From Bradyrhizobium sp. CCBAU 51765 (GTDB taxonomy: Bacteria; Pseudomonadota; Alphaproteobacteria; Rhizobiales; Xanthobacteraceae): DNA of 64,000 nt. Shown piece by piece: positions 10,534 to 18,838 of this stretch (positions are counted from its first letter, which is position 1; each line of letters opens with the position of its first letter). Below the pieces are notes generated by a model. The model did not search any database and was not told the origin of the DNA. It saw only the letters and a list, made by a program, of their open reading frames with translations. The DNA is taken from contig NZ_CP030038.1 of assembly GCF_015291725.1 (NCBI RefSeq), forward strand, positions 2,655,001-2,719,000. Reading direction: 5' to 3'. A program made the position numbers and the translations under genes.

Positions 10534-10863
10534 ATGAACACAAAACGTTCCGTTCTTGCTGCCTGCGCCATCCTGACATTGAGCGCCGGCGTTGCCGTCG
10601 CCGGCCCGTGCAACACCGGTAGCGCCAGCACCGACAAGGATGCCGGCTCTGGTCCGGTCACCGTGGGCTCCGCTCAATCGCACTCGTCCAGTTCAACGCG
10701 CGATGCCAGCCAGCATCCGCCGACCAGCACGATGAATCGTGCAAGCGGTGAAACGCCGGCTTCGTCCGAGGATGCTCAGCGGCAAATGCAGAGTGAGCCG
10801 ACCGCGGCCCAGCGCGCCGAAGGCGCCAAGCCGAATACCGAAATGGCCGACAAGGGCTGCTAA
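10534..10863 (+). CDS. Small exported protein of unknown function
   Basis: A 109-residue protein with a clear Sec signal peptide (MNTKRSVLAACAILTLSAG, cleavage near VAVAG) and a hydrophilic mature part rich in Ser, Thr, Ala and Gln that ends DKGC. The mature chain has only two cysteines, near its start (GPCNTG) and at its last residue, perhaps forming one disulfide. No domain is recognised. The second of two ATGs six bases apart is chosen because GAGGAG is then 6 bases upstream. It lies between lanM copy 1 and pqqA in the same direction; a role in the lanthanide/PQQ system is only positional. Confidence 0.7.
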   Translation: MNTKRSVLAACAILTLSAGVAVAGPCNTGSASTDKDAGSGPVTVGSAQSHSSSSTRDASQHPPTSTMNRASGETPASSEDAQRQMQSEPTAAQRAEGAKPNTEMADKGC

Positions 10864-11005
10864 CGGCGCTGTCGATCACGCGCGGTGCGTTGCACAAGTT
10901 GTTGTCTCGCTGGTCGTGCTTGACCAAGAGGGAACTGGCTTTGTCCGAGAGAGAAATGCAGTGCCGAAGAATCGACACGGACACGCTCGGCAGTCCAATC
11001 GAGGC

Positions 11006-11034
11006 TTGAACTGCATCTGACGCAGCCCTACGTT
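11006..11034 (+). promoter_or_regulatory. Possible pqqA promoter
   Basis: TTGAAC, 17 bases, TACGTT, ending 43 bases before pqqA. The -35 hexamer and spacing are the same as in the candidate lanM promoter. The -10 match is poor, so this is tentative. Confidence 0.3.
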
Positions 11035-11077
11035 TTGCGCCGCGCGATGTCGCGCTCAATACCTTGGGAGACCCCGA

Positions 11078-11158
11078 ATGGCTTGGAAAGCTCCGAAGAT
11101 CGTGGAAGTGCCGGTCGGCATGGAAATCAACATGTACGCCTGCGCTTCGCGCAAGTAA
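11078..11158 (+). CDS. pqqA: PQQ precursor peptide PqqA
   Basis: A 26-codon gene encoding MAWKAPKIVEVPVGMEINMY followed by ACASRK. It has the PqqA signature Glu-x3-Tyr (E16-I-N-M-Y20), the two residues that PqqE cross-links to make PQQ, and the usual basic end after the tyrosine. GGGAG lies 7 bases before the ATG. No pqqB, C, D or E is in the window, so this is an isolated or extra precursor gene. A strong hairpin begins 11 bases after the stop, as expected for a short abundant transcript. Its place between lanM and other exported genes supports a dedicated PQQ supply for the nearby dehydrogenases. Confidence 0.88.
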   Translation: MAWKAPKIVEVPVGMEINMYACASRK

Positions 11159-11168
11159 GACTGACGAC

Positions 11169-11210
11169 CTGCCGCGGCTTCGATGGCGAGCGCCGTCGAA
11201 GCCGCGGCAG
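11169..11210 (+). terminator. Strong hairpin after pqqA
   Basis: A perfect 15-bp inverted repeat (CTGCCGCGGCTTCGA / TCGAAGCCGCGGCAG) around a 12-base loop, starting 11 bases after the pqqA stop. There is no long T-run (ATTTC follows), so it may terminate partially or protect the pqqA transcript 3' end. Confidence 0.7.
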
Positions 11211-11380
11211 TGTCGGATTTCGGCTTGGCCTCATCGTGCTTCGCGATGGACGCGAAGCGGCACGTGTGCAGGCCTCGACGTCTCCACCAAAATCTCGACC
11301 GCGCTCTGCCGCAGTGTGCTACGCTGATGCTCGGTGAGCGTTGCTGCTGCATCGCAGCGGCGCGCCTTTCGGGGCACGGG

Positions 11381-12250
11381 ATGGGCGGCAGAACCTGTAA
11401 GTTCTGGATGGTGATCGGGTGCGCGATCGTGCTGGCGCCGGCACGCAGCAGCGCCGAAGAAGGCTTTGATACCGAGCACATTTTCGGCTTCATGATCGGC
11501 ACCGATGTCGGCAATGTCGGCGAGCGCGAATTCCAGACTCAAACGACAGGGCGCTTCGGCAAAGGCGGGGCGGCGTATCGTGCGCTCGAGCACGAGGTCG
11601 AGATCGAGGTGGTGCCACTGCCGAATTTTCGTATCGAGCTCGGCGGCACCGCCAGCTTGCACGACATCACCGGCGTCCCTGATATCGACGACCGCCGCCA
11701 GTTCAACTTCCAGGGCGCCTCGCTCGACCTGCGTTATCGCCTGCTCGATCGCGACCGCGCCCCGTTCGGCTTCACGATCGCTGCCGAACTGCACGGCGAC
11801 CGCATTGACGAGACCAGCGGCGCGAAAGGGCGAATGTACGGCACCGAGTTCACGCTGGCATTCGACCGCGAACTGATCCCGAACTTCGCCATCGGCGCCA
11901 TCAACCTGATCTACCAACCGGAATGGGCGCGCCTCGAGGTTGGAGGAATATCCGAGAAGAGCTCAACGATCGGCGCTGCGTTTGCCGGCCTGGCGCGCGT
12001 GCGGCCCAATGTGCTGCTCGGTGGCGAGTTGCGCTATTTCCGGCAATATGAGGGGATCGGCCTCGGAGAATTTGCAGGCCAGGCCCTGTTCGTCGGCCCC
12101 ACCGCATATTTCCAGCTATCCGAGCGCTCGCGGCTGACCTTGAGCTGGAGCATGCAGGCCTGGGGACGTCCGGCCGGATCGGGCGGCAAGCTGGACCTCG
12201 TCAATTTCGAGCGACACCAGGCCAGGATGGTGTTCGGGATCAACTTCTAG
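11381..12250 (+). CDS. Probable outer-membrane beta-barrel protein
   Basis: About 289 residues with an N-terminal signal (cleavage near RSSAEEG) followed by alternating amphipathic strands: FRIELGGTAS, LDLRYRLLDRD, FGFTIAAELHG, ELRYFRQYEG, FVGPTAYFQLS and SRLTLSWSMQAWG. It ends in Phe (MVFGINF), the usual C-terminal barrel signature. No named family is certain. The start is uncertain: ATG 11381 is chosen, but 11327 and 11408 are in frame and none has a strong Shine-Dalgarno. Downstream of pqqA in the same direction, it could be a porin-like channel for the methanol/PQQ system, which is inference. Confidence 0.68.
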   Translation: MGGRTCKFWMVIGCAIVLAPARSSAEEGFDTEHIFGFMIGTDVGNVGEREFQTQTTGRFGKGGAAYRALEHEVEIEVVPLPNFRIELGGTASLHDITGVPDIDDRRQFNFQGASLDLRYRLLDRDRAPFGFTIAAELHGDRIDETSGAKGRMYGTEFTLAFDRELIPNFAIGAINLIYQPEWARLEVGGISEKSSTIGAAFAGLARVRPNVLLGGELRYFRQYEGIGLGEFAGQALFVGPTAYFQLSERSRLTLSWSMQAWGRPAGSGGKLDLVNFERHQARMVFGINF

Positions 12251-12436
12251 CTGCGAGATCGTCATGGGGGACAAGCCCGGTCATGACCTCTGGAGAATTC
12301 GGCGTTTTGCGTCGCAATGCCAGTAAGGGATGGAAGCAGTTCCCTCCGCCATTCTGACCTCCGCCTGAAACTTTTCCCCTCCTTGCAACGTAATCTTTCG
12401 TGCTAATCTCCAGCGCCCCTTGCGAGAGGATACGGC

Positions 12437-12646
12437 ATGAACCCGATTGACCTGGTGGTGACTGTGTGTGCTGTGCTCTCGCCTGCGACCTGCGAGGAGC
12501 AGCATCTGGTGTTCAACTATTCCGGCTCGCCCCGCCAATGCGTGATGGCCGCGCCGCCCTATATCGCGCAATGGGTCAGCGAGCATCCGAAGTGGCAGGC
12601 GGTGCGTTGGCGCTGCGAATATCCACGCCCCAACGACAGGGCATAG
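12437..12646 (+). CDS. Small conserved hypothetical protein
   Basis: 69 residues (MNPIDLVVTVCAVLSPATCE onward) with four cysteines and an aromatic end (HPKWQAVRWRCEYPRPN). A GAGAGGAT Shine-Dalgarno precedes ATG 12437. The cysteines and hydrophobic start suggest a small exported or disulfide-bonded protein. Similar short proteins occur in Bradyrhizobium as far as I recall; no function is known. Confidence 0.65.
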   Translation: MNPIDLVVTVCAVLSPATCEEQHLVFNYSGSPRQCVMAAPPYIAQWVSEHPKWQAVRWRCEYPRPNDRA

Positions 12647-12668
12647 GGCGCAAGGATCTGTTCGAGCG

Positions 12669-13016
12669 CTACTTCGTGCAGTCCTTCAGATCCTTGTCGG
12701 CGATCGAGAACACGGCGTCCGCCTTGATCTCGATGTCACGGACGATGCACTGCCGCGCGTCGGGATAGCTGACCTTCGCGTCATAGCGGCCGGGCTCGAC
12801 ACCGGTGATGCGCAGCCGCTCGTCGTGATCGACCTCCTTGTCCTTGTCGTTCAGGCACTGGTTCGGACCCCAGTCGGACTTGCCGGCCGGCGCGAGCTGG
12901 AAACCGGAGATCGTTTCCGTCGTCAGGTTCCAGAGCCTTACGCCCTTGCCCTTGGTCTGTGCGGCGGCCTCGCCGGCAAGCGTCGACAACGCGATCAATG
13001 CCAGTACCCAACGCAT
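12669..13016 (-). CDS. Exported protein of unknown function
   Basis: 115 residues with a signal peptide (MRWVLALIALSTLAGEAAAQ) and a compact mature domain containing WNLTTETISGFQLAP, an NQCLND segment and a C-terminal cysteine pair (ARQCIV, KDCTK). It may be a small beta-sandwich. Start at ATG 13016 with GGAGG 8 bases upstream; a longer start at 13046 would overlap the previous gene. It lies 26 bases after a pentapeptide-repeat gene, probably the same transcript. Confidence 0.7.
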   Translation of the reverse strand: MRWVLALIALSTLAGEAAAQTKGKGVRLWNLTTETISGFQLAPAGKSDWGPNQCLNDKDKEVDHDERLRITGVEPGRYDAKVSYPDARQCIVRDIEIKADAVFSIADKDLKDCTK

Positions 13017-13042
13017 CAGGCAGTCCTCCCACAGGCGCGCCA

Positions 13043-13837
13043 TCATTCCCTGATCAGGCGTTCGCGGTTCTTTGCCTTGTCGAAATTCTTGGCGCGGTCA
13101 AGGCCGTTCGGCGCGATCAGCTTCGCCGAGGCGAGATCGGCGCCGTCGAAATCGGCATCGATGACGATGGCGCCGGTCAGATCGGCTCCGCCGAGTTGGG
13201 CGTTTTTCAGCGATGCACCGCTCAGGTCCGCGCCCCTGAGGACCGCGAATTCAAGGTCGACGCGTGACAAATCGGCGTTGCGCGCGTTCAGCCGTTCCAA
13301 ATTGGCGGATTTCAGCACCGCGCGCATCAGCCCCATCGACTGGTTGCGCATGTCGGCACCGAGATGCGCTTCCGCGATCGACGTGCCGACCATGCTCGCG
13401 CCGGTGAGATCTGCCGTGATGCGCGCACCAGTCAGATCGGCGCCGTCGAGGCGAGCACGTGCCATCTGTGACGCGAACAAATTGGCGCCCTTCAGGCTCG
13501 CGCCCGTGAGATCTGCGTCCAGCAGCCACGCCTGATCGAGGATCGCCCCATCGAGCCGGGCACCGGCGAGCTTCGTCTTGTTGAGCCGAGCCGCACGGAG
13601 AATTACGTTGGCCAGGTCGAGACCACTGAGATCGAGCCCCGATAACCGCTTGCCGGTCAAATCGGCGGGGGCGCCGGCGCTCGCTTTGGCCAGCGCGGCC
13701 TCGACCTCCTGCCGGCTCATCTCGGCGGAGACCATGGCGGGTGACGTCAGATCGAGATCGCGCATCATGTCCTGCGCACGCGTCGTTGTCGCGAGCAGGG
13801 CAAGGCCAAGTGCCGTCAGGGCGATCCTTCGCTTCAT
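13043..13837 (-). CDS. Exported pentapeptide-repeat protein
   Basis: 264 residues: a signal peptide (cleavage near TTRAQD), a short leader, then pentapeptide repeats A(D/N)LxG from about residue 59 to 245 (LSGLDLSGLDLANV, ADLTGASLKGANL, ADLSGASLKNAQLGGADL). These fold as a right-handed quadrilateral beta-helix. A few repeats are interrupted around residue 150 (AEAHLGADMRNQSMGL). The family has no single function; secretion suggests a periplasmic scaffold or binding role. Followed closely by the small exported gene at 12669-13016. Confidence 0.85.
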   Translation of the reverse strand: MKRRIALTALGLALLATTTRAQDMMRDLDLTSPAMVSAEMSRQEVEAALAKASAGAPADLTGKRLSGLDLSGLDLANVILRAARLNKTKLAGARLDGAILDQAWLLDADLTGASLKGANLFASQMARARLDGADLTGARITADLTGASMVGTSIAEAHLGADMRNQSMGLMRAVLKSANLERLNARNADLSRVDLEFAVLRGADLSGASLKNAQLGGADLTGAIVIDADFDGADLASAKLIAPNGLDRAKNFDKAKNRERLIRE

Positions 13838-13885
13838 CAGCAGACTCCGCCGCGACCCAATTTAGCACGGGCCTCGCGCGGTTGC

Positions 13886-14626
13886 CTATGAGACATCCCG
13901 CCCGGCGTGAACGCCGCCTTGTTCCGACTGGATGCGCCGTGCAAGCTCGGTCCTGATCGCCGCAATCTCGGCTTCGCTGCGCGCGGCGCGGGGGATGGCG
14001 ATTGGAAGCTCCTGTACGATCCGCGCGGGACGCGGCGACAAGAAGAACAGCCGGTCGCCGAGCCGGATCGCATCGTCGAGACTGTGAGTGACAAGCAGCG
14101 TCATCATCGGACGGCTCGCGACCAGAGTTGCGATCTCGTCGCGCAGACGGCCGGCGAGCGCATCGTCGAGCGAGGCGAGGGGCTCGTCGAGCACCAGGAG
14201 ATCGGGCTCGACCGCGAAGGCACGGGCGAGTGCGACGCGGCGGGCAAGGCCGAGCGACAGTTCGCCGGGGAAGTGGCTGCGATGCGCTTCCAGCTCCAGG
14301 ATCCGGAACAGCTCCGACAGTTTCGCGTCGGAAACCTCCGGGGCCGCAAGCCGTACATTCTGCTCGACCGAGCGCCACGGCAGCAGGCGCGGCTCCTGGA
14401 ACACCATGCCGATCCGCGCCTCCGGCGGTCGCGCGATGCGGCCTGCAAAGTCGCGGTCCAAGCCGAGGATGATGCGCAGCATCGTGCTCTTGCCGCAGCC
14501 GGACGGCCCAATCAGCACACCGACCTCTCCGGATTGAAGCGCGAACCGGACCGGCGCCAGCACCTCGTGCGTTCCGCCCGCAGCACTCCTGAAGGTCTTG
14601 CCTGTGATCTCGACCTCAAGCCGCAC
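13886..14626 (-). CDS. ABC transporter ATP-binding protein, nitrate/sulfonate/taurine type
   Basis: 246 residues with Walker A GPSGCGKST (about 40-48), Q-loop VFQEPRLLPW, signature ELSLGLARR (the usual LSGG is changed to LSLG), Walker B DLLVLDEPLASLDD and the switch His in LVTHSLDDA. SsuB/TauB-like. It overlaps the permease gene by 11 bases and completes a binding protein-permease-ATPase operon. The substrate is unknown. Its position inside the PQQ island suggests a role there (for example in cofactor or metal handling), but the family usually imports sulfonates, nitrate or thiamine-like compounds. Confidence 0.9.
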   Translation of the reverse strand: MRLEVEITGKTFRSAAGGTHEVLAPVRFALQSGEVGVLIGPSGCGKSTMLRIILGLDRDFAGRIARPPEARIGMVFQEPRLLPWRSVEQNVRLAAPEVSDAKLSELFRILELEAHRSHFPGELSLGLARRVALARAFAVEPDLLVLDEPLASLDDALAGRLRDEIATLVASRPMMTLLVTHSLDDAIRLGDRLFFLSPRPARIVQELPIAIPRAARSEAEIAAIRTELARRIQSEQGGVHAGRDVS

Positions 14627-15353
14627 GGGGCCGCCACCGGTTTGCGCGGGCTTCGAACGGCTGCACCAGCAAGGTTTCGATGACGAGCACGACGGCGGCG
14701 AAGGTCAGGGAGTAGGCCAGCAGCCGCGGCGTGTCGAACAGCTGGAAGGCGACGCCGATCTCGAAGCCGACGCCGTTCGGACGACCCAGGAGCTCGGCGA
14801 CCAGCACGATCTTCCACACCAGCGACAGCCCGGAGCGCGCGGAGGCCGCGATATAGGGCGCAAGCTGCGGCAGCACGACGTGGCGGAAGGCGCGCCAGCG
14901 CGGCATCGCGAACACGCTCGCCATCTCGTCGAGCGAGCGGTCGAGCGCGCGTGCGCCCTCGCGCAAGGTGACGATGGCGGTCGGCAGCTTGTTGATGGCG
15001 ATCGCTGCGATCGCGGCGGCCTCGGTGAGCCCGGCCCAGATATAGGCCAGTACGATCACGACCAGCGCCGGCAAATTGAGCAGCAGGATCAGCCAGGGAT
15101 CGCCGAGCCGGTCGGCGAGCTTCACCCGGCCCATCAGGTAGCCGATCGCGCTGCCGAGCGACATCGCCAGCACGAAGGCGAGCGTGACGCGCGCCAGCGT
15201 GGCGCCCAGATGCAGGAACAGCGCGCCGGATGAGGCTTCCACGATCATGACCTGGAGCACGGCCGGCGGGGAGGGCAGCTTCGCGCCACCGACGAACAGC
15301 GCGGCGGTCCACCAGGTTGCGAGGAACAGGGCGAACGAGAGAAGACGCAGCAC
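14616..15353 (-). CDS. ABC transporter permease, SsuC/TauC type
   Basis: 245 residues with about six membrane segments and the EAA loop (LPQLAPYIAASARSGLSLVWK, about 165-190) that contacts the ATPase. GTG at 15353 is the start: it comes one base after the binding-protein stop and has GGAG six bases before it. The frame is open further upstream, but that part overlaps the binding-protein gene and lacks hydrophobic character. Inner-membrane channel of the three-gene importer. Confidence 0.88.
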   Translation of the reverse strand: MLRLLSFALFLATWWTAALFVGGAKLPSPPAVLQVMIVEASSGALFLHLGATLARVTLAFVLAMSLGSAIGYLMGRVKLADRLGDPWLILLLNLPALVVIVLAYIWAGLTEAAAIAAIAINKLPTAIVTLREGARALDRSLDEMASVFAMPRWRAFRHVVLPQLAPYIAASARSGLSLVWKIVLVAELLGRPNGVGFEIGVAFQLFDTPRLLAYSLTFAAVVLVIETLLVQPFEARANRWRPRAA

Positions 15354-15354
15354 C

Positions 15355-16404
15355 TCAGTCTCCGGGGACTGCGTGATAGAACGTGCCGGGGTCGAGCTCG
15401 GCCGCAGGACCAACGAGATCGCGGCCGCCGATCTCGGCCAGCACGCGGTAGAGCACGCGTGCGTCCTTTTCCTCGTCGTCGATGCTCCGGCGCGGAATGC
15501 CGTCGCGGTAGCGGTCGCGGTAGGTCTTGAGCACGGCCGGATCGCTGGTGCCGGTGAGCGGCGCGACCTTGTCCCAGGCCGCATCCGAGGTCGCCAGCAG
15601 CTCTTTGGCCTTGCGGGTCATCGCGATGAAGCGCGCCACGGCGTCGCGATGGCTCGCGGCCCAGCTCTCGTCGAAGACATAGCCGACGGCGGAGACAGCA
15701 CCTTTGGCGCCGAGCTTCGGCAGGATGTCCTCGATACCTGCGAGGCGCCGAAAACCCTTGGCTTCGAGCTGGGCGCAGAAATTCCAGAAATTGAGGCTCG
15801 CATCCATCTCGCCGTCGAGCGTCTTCGCGGCGATCAGGGGCGGGGCGCCATAGACGATGGTTGCCTCGGACTTCAGGTCGATCCCGTCCTGTTTCATGCG
15901 CGCCTGGAGCAGCAGCCAGCTCTTGTCGATCGCCCCGCCGGCGACGGCGAGCTTGCGGCCCTTGAGGTCGGCCAGCGTCTTGATTGGAGAAGCCGCCGGA
16001 ACCATCACCGCGCCCAACGCGCTCGAATAGGGATAGAAGGTGAGCTTGGCGCCCAGCGCACGCTCGCGCGACACCCACAGCCAGTCCGACAGGATGATGT
16101 CGGCGCTGCCGGCGCGCATCGCGATCTTGCCGGCCTCGGTGCTCGCGAGCTCGGCGACCTCCAGCGACAGGCCGGCCTCCTTGTCGAGACCGCTCGCTCG
16201 GATTGCAGCCAGCTCCCAGGAGAATGTTCCGGTCTTCTGCACCGCAAGGCGGATCGCATCCGCGGCGCGGCTGGGCGCGGCGAGCGTCAGCGCCAGCGTC
16301 ATTGCGAGCGCCAATGTTCGACCAAATCCCCTCGTCACACCCAGTGCTCTCATCACCTTGTGAGCCGCTTCCTCTGACGGAATGCTTTTCAGGACAATAC
16401 GCAT
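15355..16404 (-). CDS. ABC transporter substrate-binding protein, NMT1/SsuA-like
   Basis: Up to 349 residues. A signal peptide (TLALAMTLALTLAAPSRAAD) precedes a type-2 periplasmic binding fold: LAVQKTGTFSWELAAIRASG, ADIILSDWLWVSRERA, LKGRKLAVAGGAIDKSW. The start is ambiguous: ATG 16404 has AAGG upstream but gives a long n-region, while ATG 16353 gives a standard signal peptide. First gene of the importer operon; gap to the next start is one base. Ligand unknown. Confidence 0.87.
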   Translation of the reverse strand: MRIVLKSIPSEEAAHKVMRALGVTRGFGRTLALAMTLALTLAAPSRAADAIRLAVQKTGTFSWELAAIRASGLDKEAGLSLEVAELASTEAGKIAMRAGSADIILSDWLWVSRERALGAKLTFYPYSSALGAVMVPAASPIKTLADLKGRKLAVAGGAIDKSWLLLQARMKQDGIDLKSEATIVYGAPPLIAAKTLDGEMDASLNFWNFCAQLEAKGFRRLAGIEDILPKLGAKGAVSAVGYVFDESWAASHRDAVARFIAMTRKAKELLATSDAAWDKVAPLTGTSDPAVLKTYRDRYRDGIPRRSIDDEEKDARVLYRVLAEIGGRDLVGPAAELDPGTFYHAVPGD

Positions 16405-16440
16405 AGCATAGCCTTGGTCGCAACCAGCGGGAGGATGCGC

Positions 16441-16800
16441 ATGAATCTGGCGGGACAGCTACGACCGATTGTCGCCGCATTGGTGATGCTGGCTGCGAGC
16501 GCGTGCTTGGCACGGGCCGAGGAGGTCAATGACTATCCCACCTCGGCGCGCGCGGAGTATGTCTATGGCTGCATGAAGGCCACGGGCGAGACGCGGGCTG
16601 CGATCGAGCAATGTTCCTGTTCGATCGACGTGGTGGCTTCGATCATACCCTACGAGCGCTATGTTACCGCCGAGGCCGCGCTCAGCATGTCGCAGGTGCG
16701 CGGCAATCTCGGCGTCCAGTTCCGTACCTCGGAGCAGGCGAACTCGGCGGTGAACGATTTGAGGCGCGCGCAGGCGGAAGCCGAGGTAAGGTGTTTCTAG
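16441..16800 (+). CDS. Cysteine-containing exported protein of unknown function
   Basis: 119 residues with a signal peptide (cleavage near LARAEE) and conserved-looking cysteines: YVYGCMKATGE, EQCSCSIDVV and a C-terminal RCF. The pattern suggests one or two disulfides in a helical periplasmic protein. The second ATG (16441) is preferred because GGGAGG is 6 bases before it. It is divergent from the ABC importer and ends just before a palindromic repeat. A link to the quinoprotein system is positional only. Confidence 0.7.
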   Translation: MNLAGQLRPIVAALVMLAASACLARAEEVNDYPTSARAEYVYGCMKATGETRAAIEQCSCSIDVVASIIPYERYVTAEAALSMSQVRGNLGVQFRTSEQANSAVNDLRRAQAEAEVRCF

Positions 16801-16807
16801 TTTGCTG

Positions 16808-16910
16808 CCGTCATTCCGGGGCGCCCGAAGCACGAACCCGGAATCTCGAGATTCTCAGGTGCGCGATTGCGCACCAGAGTTCGGTCCTTCGGATAGCCCC
16901 GGAATGACGG
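16808..16910. repeat. Palindromic intergenic repeat
   Basis: Outer arms CCGTCATTCCGGGGC and GCCCCGGAATGACGG are perfect inverted repeats enclosing smaller palindromes (CCGGAATCTCGAGATTC, TGCGCGATTGCGCA). It lies between convergent genes and is typical of the mosaic palindromes common in Bradyrhizobium-type genomes. It may also serve as a bidirectional terminator. Confidence 0.8.
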
Positions 16911-16917
16911 CTCGCTA

Positions 16918-17742
16918 TCACGTCCCCGGCTTCTCCACATCCCACTCGTTGCGGAACACGTGCCCGTCTGTGTCCCTTGCTTCCGCTCGGAAACGCTTGG
17001 CGCCGTTGGATACGTACGTGAAGCGCAGATTGGGATCCTCCGAGATCGAGATGCCGCCTTCCATCGACAGCACGGGGCTGTCGTCCTGCGACAGCTTCAA
17101 CTGGTTGATGAAGAAGGCGGGGATATAGAGCTGCGTGACCTGATCCATCTGCAGCCCGGAATTGTTGGGATGGCCGATCATGACCTGCGCCTCGCGCACG
17201 CGGCTTGCCGGCGCGTCCTCGCGGGCGAACTGCCGGTAGCGCATCTGGCCGAGCCGGTTCCGGGCTTCCTCGACGTTCTTGCCCGCCGGTGCCGAGCAGC
17301 CGCCGGAGGCTTTCACGTAAGTCTTGGACACATAGAGCTGACCGTCGCTGAGCTCGGCGACCGCGTGGACATCGGTGTAGTTGTTGACGCGCACGCGCGT
17401 CGAGATCTCCGTGACATTGGCGTCCGGCCCGAGCTCGAACTTCGCCGCCATCGGCGCGGGGTTGCGGTCGATCACCAGCGTGATCGAACGGATGCGCCGC
17501 GCATCGCCGGGCGACAGCTTGCTGCGCAAGGTCACCGGCACGATGGCCGCGTCCTCGGCGCGATACGGCATCTCGATGCCGATGACGGCGCTGCCGTCAT
17601 TCATCGGACGGTTCTTGAAGATGTCCTGCACCAGGCCGGGCCAGGGATCATAGGCCTCTTCCGCCTTCGCCGGCGGCGCGAAAGCGAGGCCGAGCAGGAG
17701 GGCGGTGAGGGTCAGGCGGCGTGTGCATCCCGTCATGGTCAT
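16918..17742 (-). CDS. Quinoprotein dehydrogenase-associated SoxYZ-like carrier protein
   Basis: 274 residues with a signal peptide (cleavage near PAKAEE). The N-terminal half resembles SoxY (DPWPGLVQDIFKNRP, then a swivelling-arm region with GGCSAPAGK near residue 150) and the C-terminal half resembles SoxZ (IGHPNNSGLQMD, YIPAFFINQL). SoxYZ carries sulfur intermediates on a cysteine. This fused version is known from PQQ dehydrogenase loci, where its function is unsolved. The only cysteine of the mature chain is in GGCSAP. Its start lies 47 bases downstream of the metallohydrolase stop, in the same direction. Confidence 0.85.
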   Translation of the reverse strand: MTMTGCTRRLTLTALLLGLAFAPPAKAEEAYDPWPGLVQDIFKNRPMNDGSAVIGIEMPYRAEDAAIVPVTLRSKLSPGDARRIRSITLVIDRNPAPMAAKFELGPDANVTEISTRVRVNNYTDVHAVAELSDGQLYVSKTYVKASGGCSAPAGKNVEEARNRLGQMRYRQFAREDAPASRVREAQVMIGHPNNSGLQMDQVTQLYIPAFFINQLKLSQDDSPVLSMEGGISISEDPNLRFTYVSNGAKRFRAEARDTDGHVFRNEWDVEKPGT

Positions 17743-17789
17743 GATCCCGCACGGACGAAACGAGCGTTGGCGACAGCCTAGCGCGCCCG

Positions 17790-18710
17790 CTACTCCCATT
17801 CAATTTCAGAGAATGCTGCAGTTGCGTTGCGGGCGTTGTAGTCGTCGAACAGCTGCCAATGCGGCCGTTCCGACGCGGCCGCCTTGTCCGCGGCGGCTCG
17901 GATCGGCTCGCCCTTCTTGTTCAGCGTGCGGACGTCGGACAGCAGCGTGGATAGGTAGCGCCGTTCATCGATCAGCGCGGCGGGCCAGTCGCTCACGGGG
18001 CCGTGACCGGGAACGACGCGGAGCGCCGGGATGGTCTCAAGCCGCTTCAAGGTGTCGAGCCAGCCGCGGATGCTGCCGTCCATGACCGGAATGTGGCGGA
18101 GAAAGACCAGGTCGCCAGCAAACAGGGTCCTGGTCGTCTCGTCGTACACGATCAAGTCGCTGTCGCTGTGTCCGGCCGGCCAGGCACGCAAGCTCAGGCG
18201 GCGCGATCCCAGATCGAGCGTCATCGTGTCGGTCACGAGCTGGGTCGGGGCAATGATCTTGACGGGATCGATCAGCTCGCTGCCCATGATGCGGCGGAAA
18301 TTGTCGAGATAGAACGGCCCGCGCGTCGCGAGCGCCTGCGGCAGCCTGCTGTGCCCGACGAAGGTCGCGCCCTCCGCAACGAAGGCGGCATTGCCGAAGA
18401 CATGGTCGGGATGGCCGTGGGTGTTGATGACATAGCGGATCGGCTTGGGCGTGCGGGCCCGCACGGCGGCCAGCAGCGCTTCGCCTTCGCGACGGCTGCC
18501 GCCGGTGTCGATCACGGCCACGGCCTCATCGCCGACGATGAACCCGACATTGGCAATGTCACCTTCGTTCTCGCGGGTCATCAGGGCGATGGTCCCGGAG
18601 TGCACGAAGATTCCCGGTGCGACTTCGCTCACAGGCAATTCGGCCGCACAGGCGCGTGCTAGCGTCGCTTCAAGCAGGAACCAGGCTGCGATCAGAGCGA
18701 TGCGAGACAC
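17790..18710 (-). CDS. Quinoprotein-associated zinc metallo-hydrolase (MBL fold)
   Basis: About 306 residues with a signal peptide and a metallo-beta-lactamase fold: zinc motif THGHPDHVFGN, a second-shell His in AGHSDSDLIV, LFAGDLVF and VVPGHGPVSDW. It belongs to the periplasmic 'quinoprotein relay' metallohydrolases found beside PQQ dehydrogenases and SoxYZ-like carriers, so it may release a product from the carrier. GTG 18710 (after GAGG) is chosen; the frame stays open to a GTG at 18749. Confidence 0.84.
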   Translation of the reverse strand: MSRIALIAAWFLLEATLARACAAELPVSEVAPGIFVHSGTIALMTRENEGDIANVGFIVGDEAVAVIDTGGSRREGEALLAAVRARTPKPIRYVINTHGHPDHVFGNAAFVAEGATFVGHSRLPQALATRGPFYLDNFRRIMGSELIDPVKIIAPTQLVTDTMTLDLGSRRLSLRAWPAGHSDSDLIVYDETTRTLFAGDLVFLRHIPVMDGSIRGWLDTLKRLETIPALRVVPGHGPVSDWPAALIDERRYLSTLLSDVRTLNKKGEPIRAAADKAAASERPHWQLFDDYNARNATAAFSEIEWE

Positions 18711-18838
18711 TTTTTTCTGCCTCAGTTCAAAGGGTTCGTCTCGTTGCACTGCAACAAGTTGGGCCAGCGCGAAGTTGGCACAGGTGGCGCGTCATGCGTT
18801 GCATGGATAACATCCAACCAAAACGAGGAGGAAGCGCG

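Noticed and set aside
10534..10863. Lipoprotein assignment for the small exported protein
   Set aside because: The cysteine follows AVAGP; the lipobox (Leu-x-x-Cys with small residues directly before Cys) is not satisfied.
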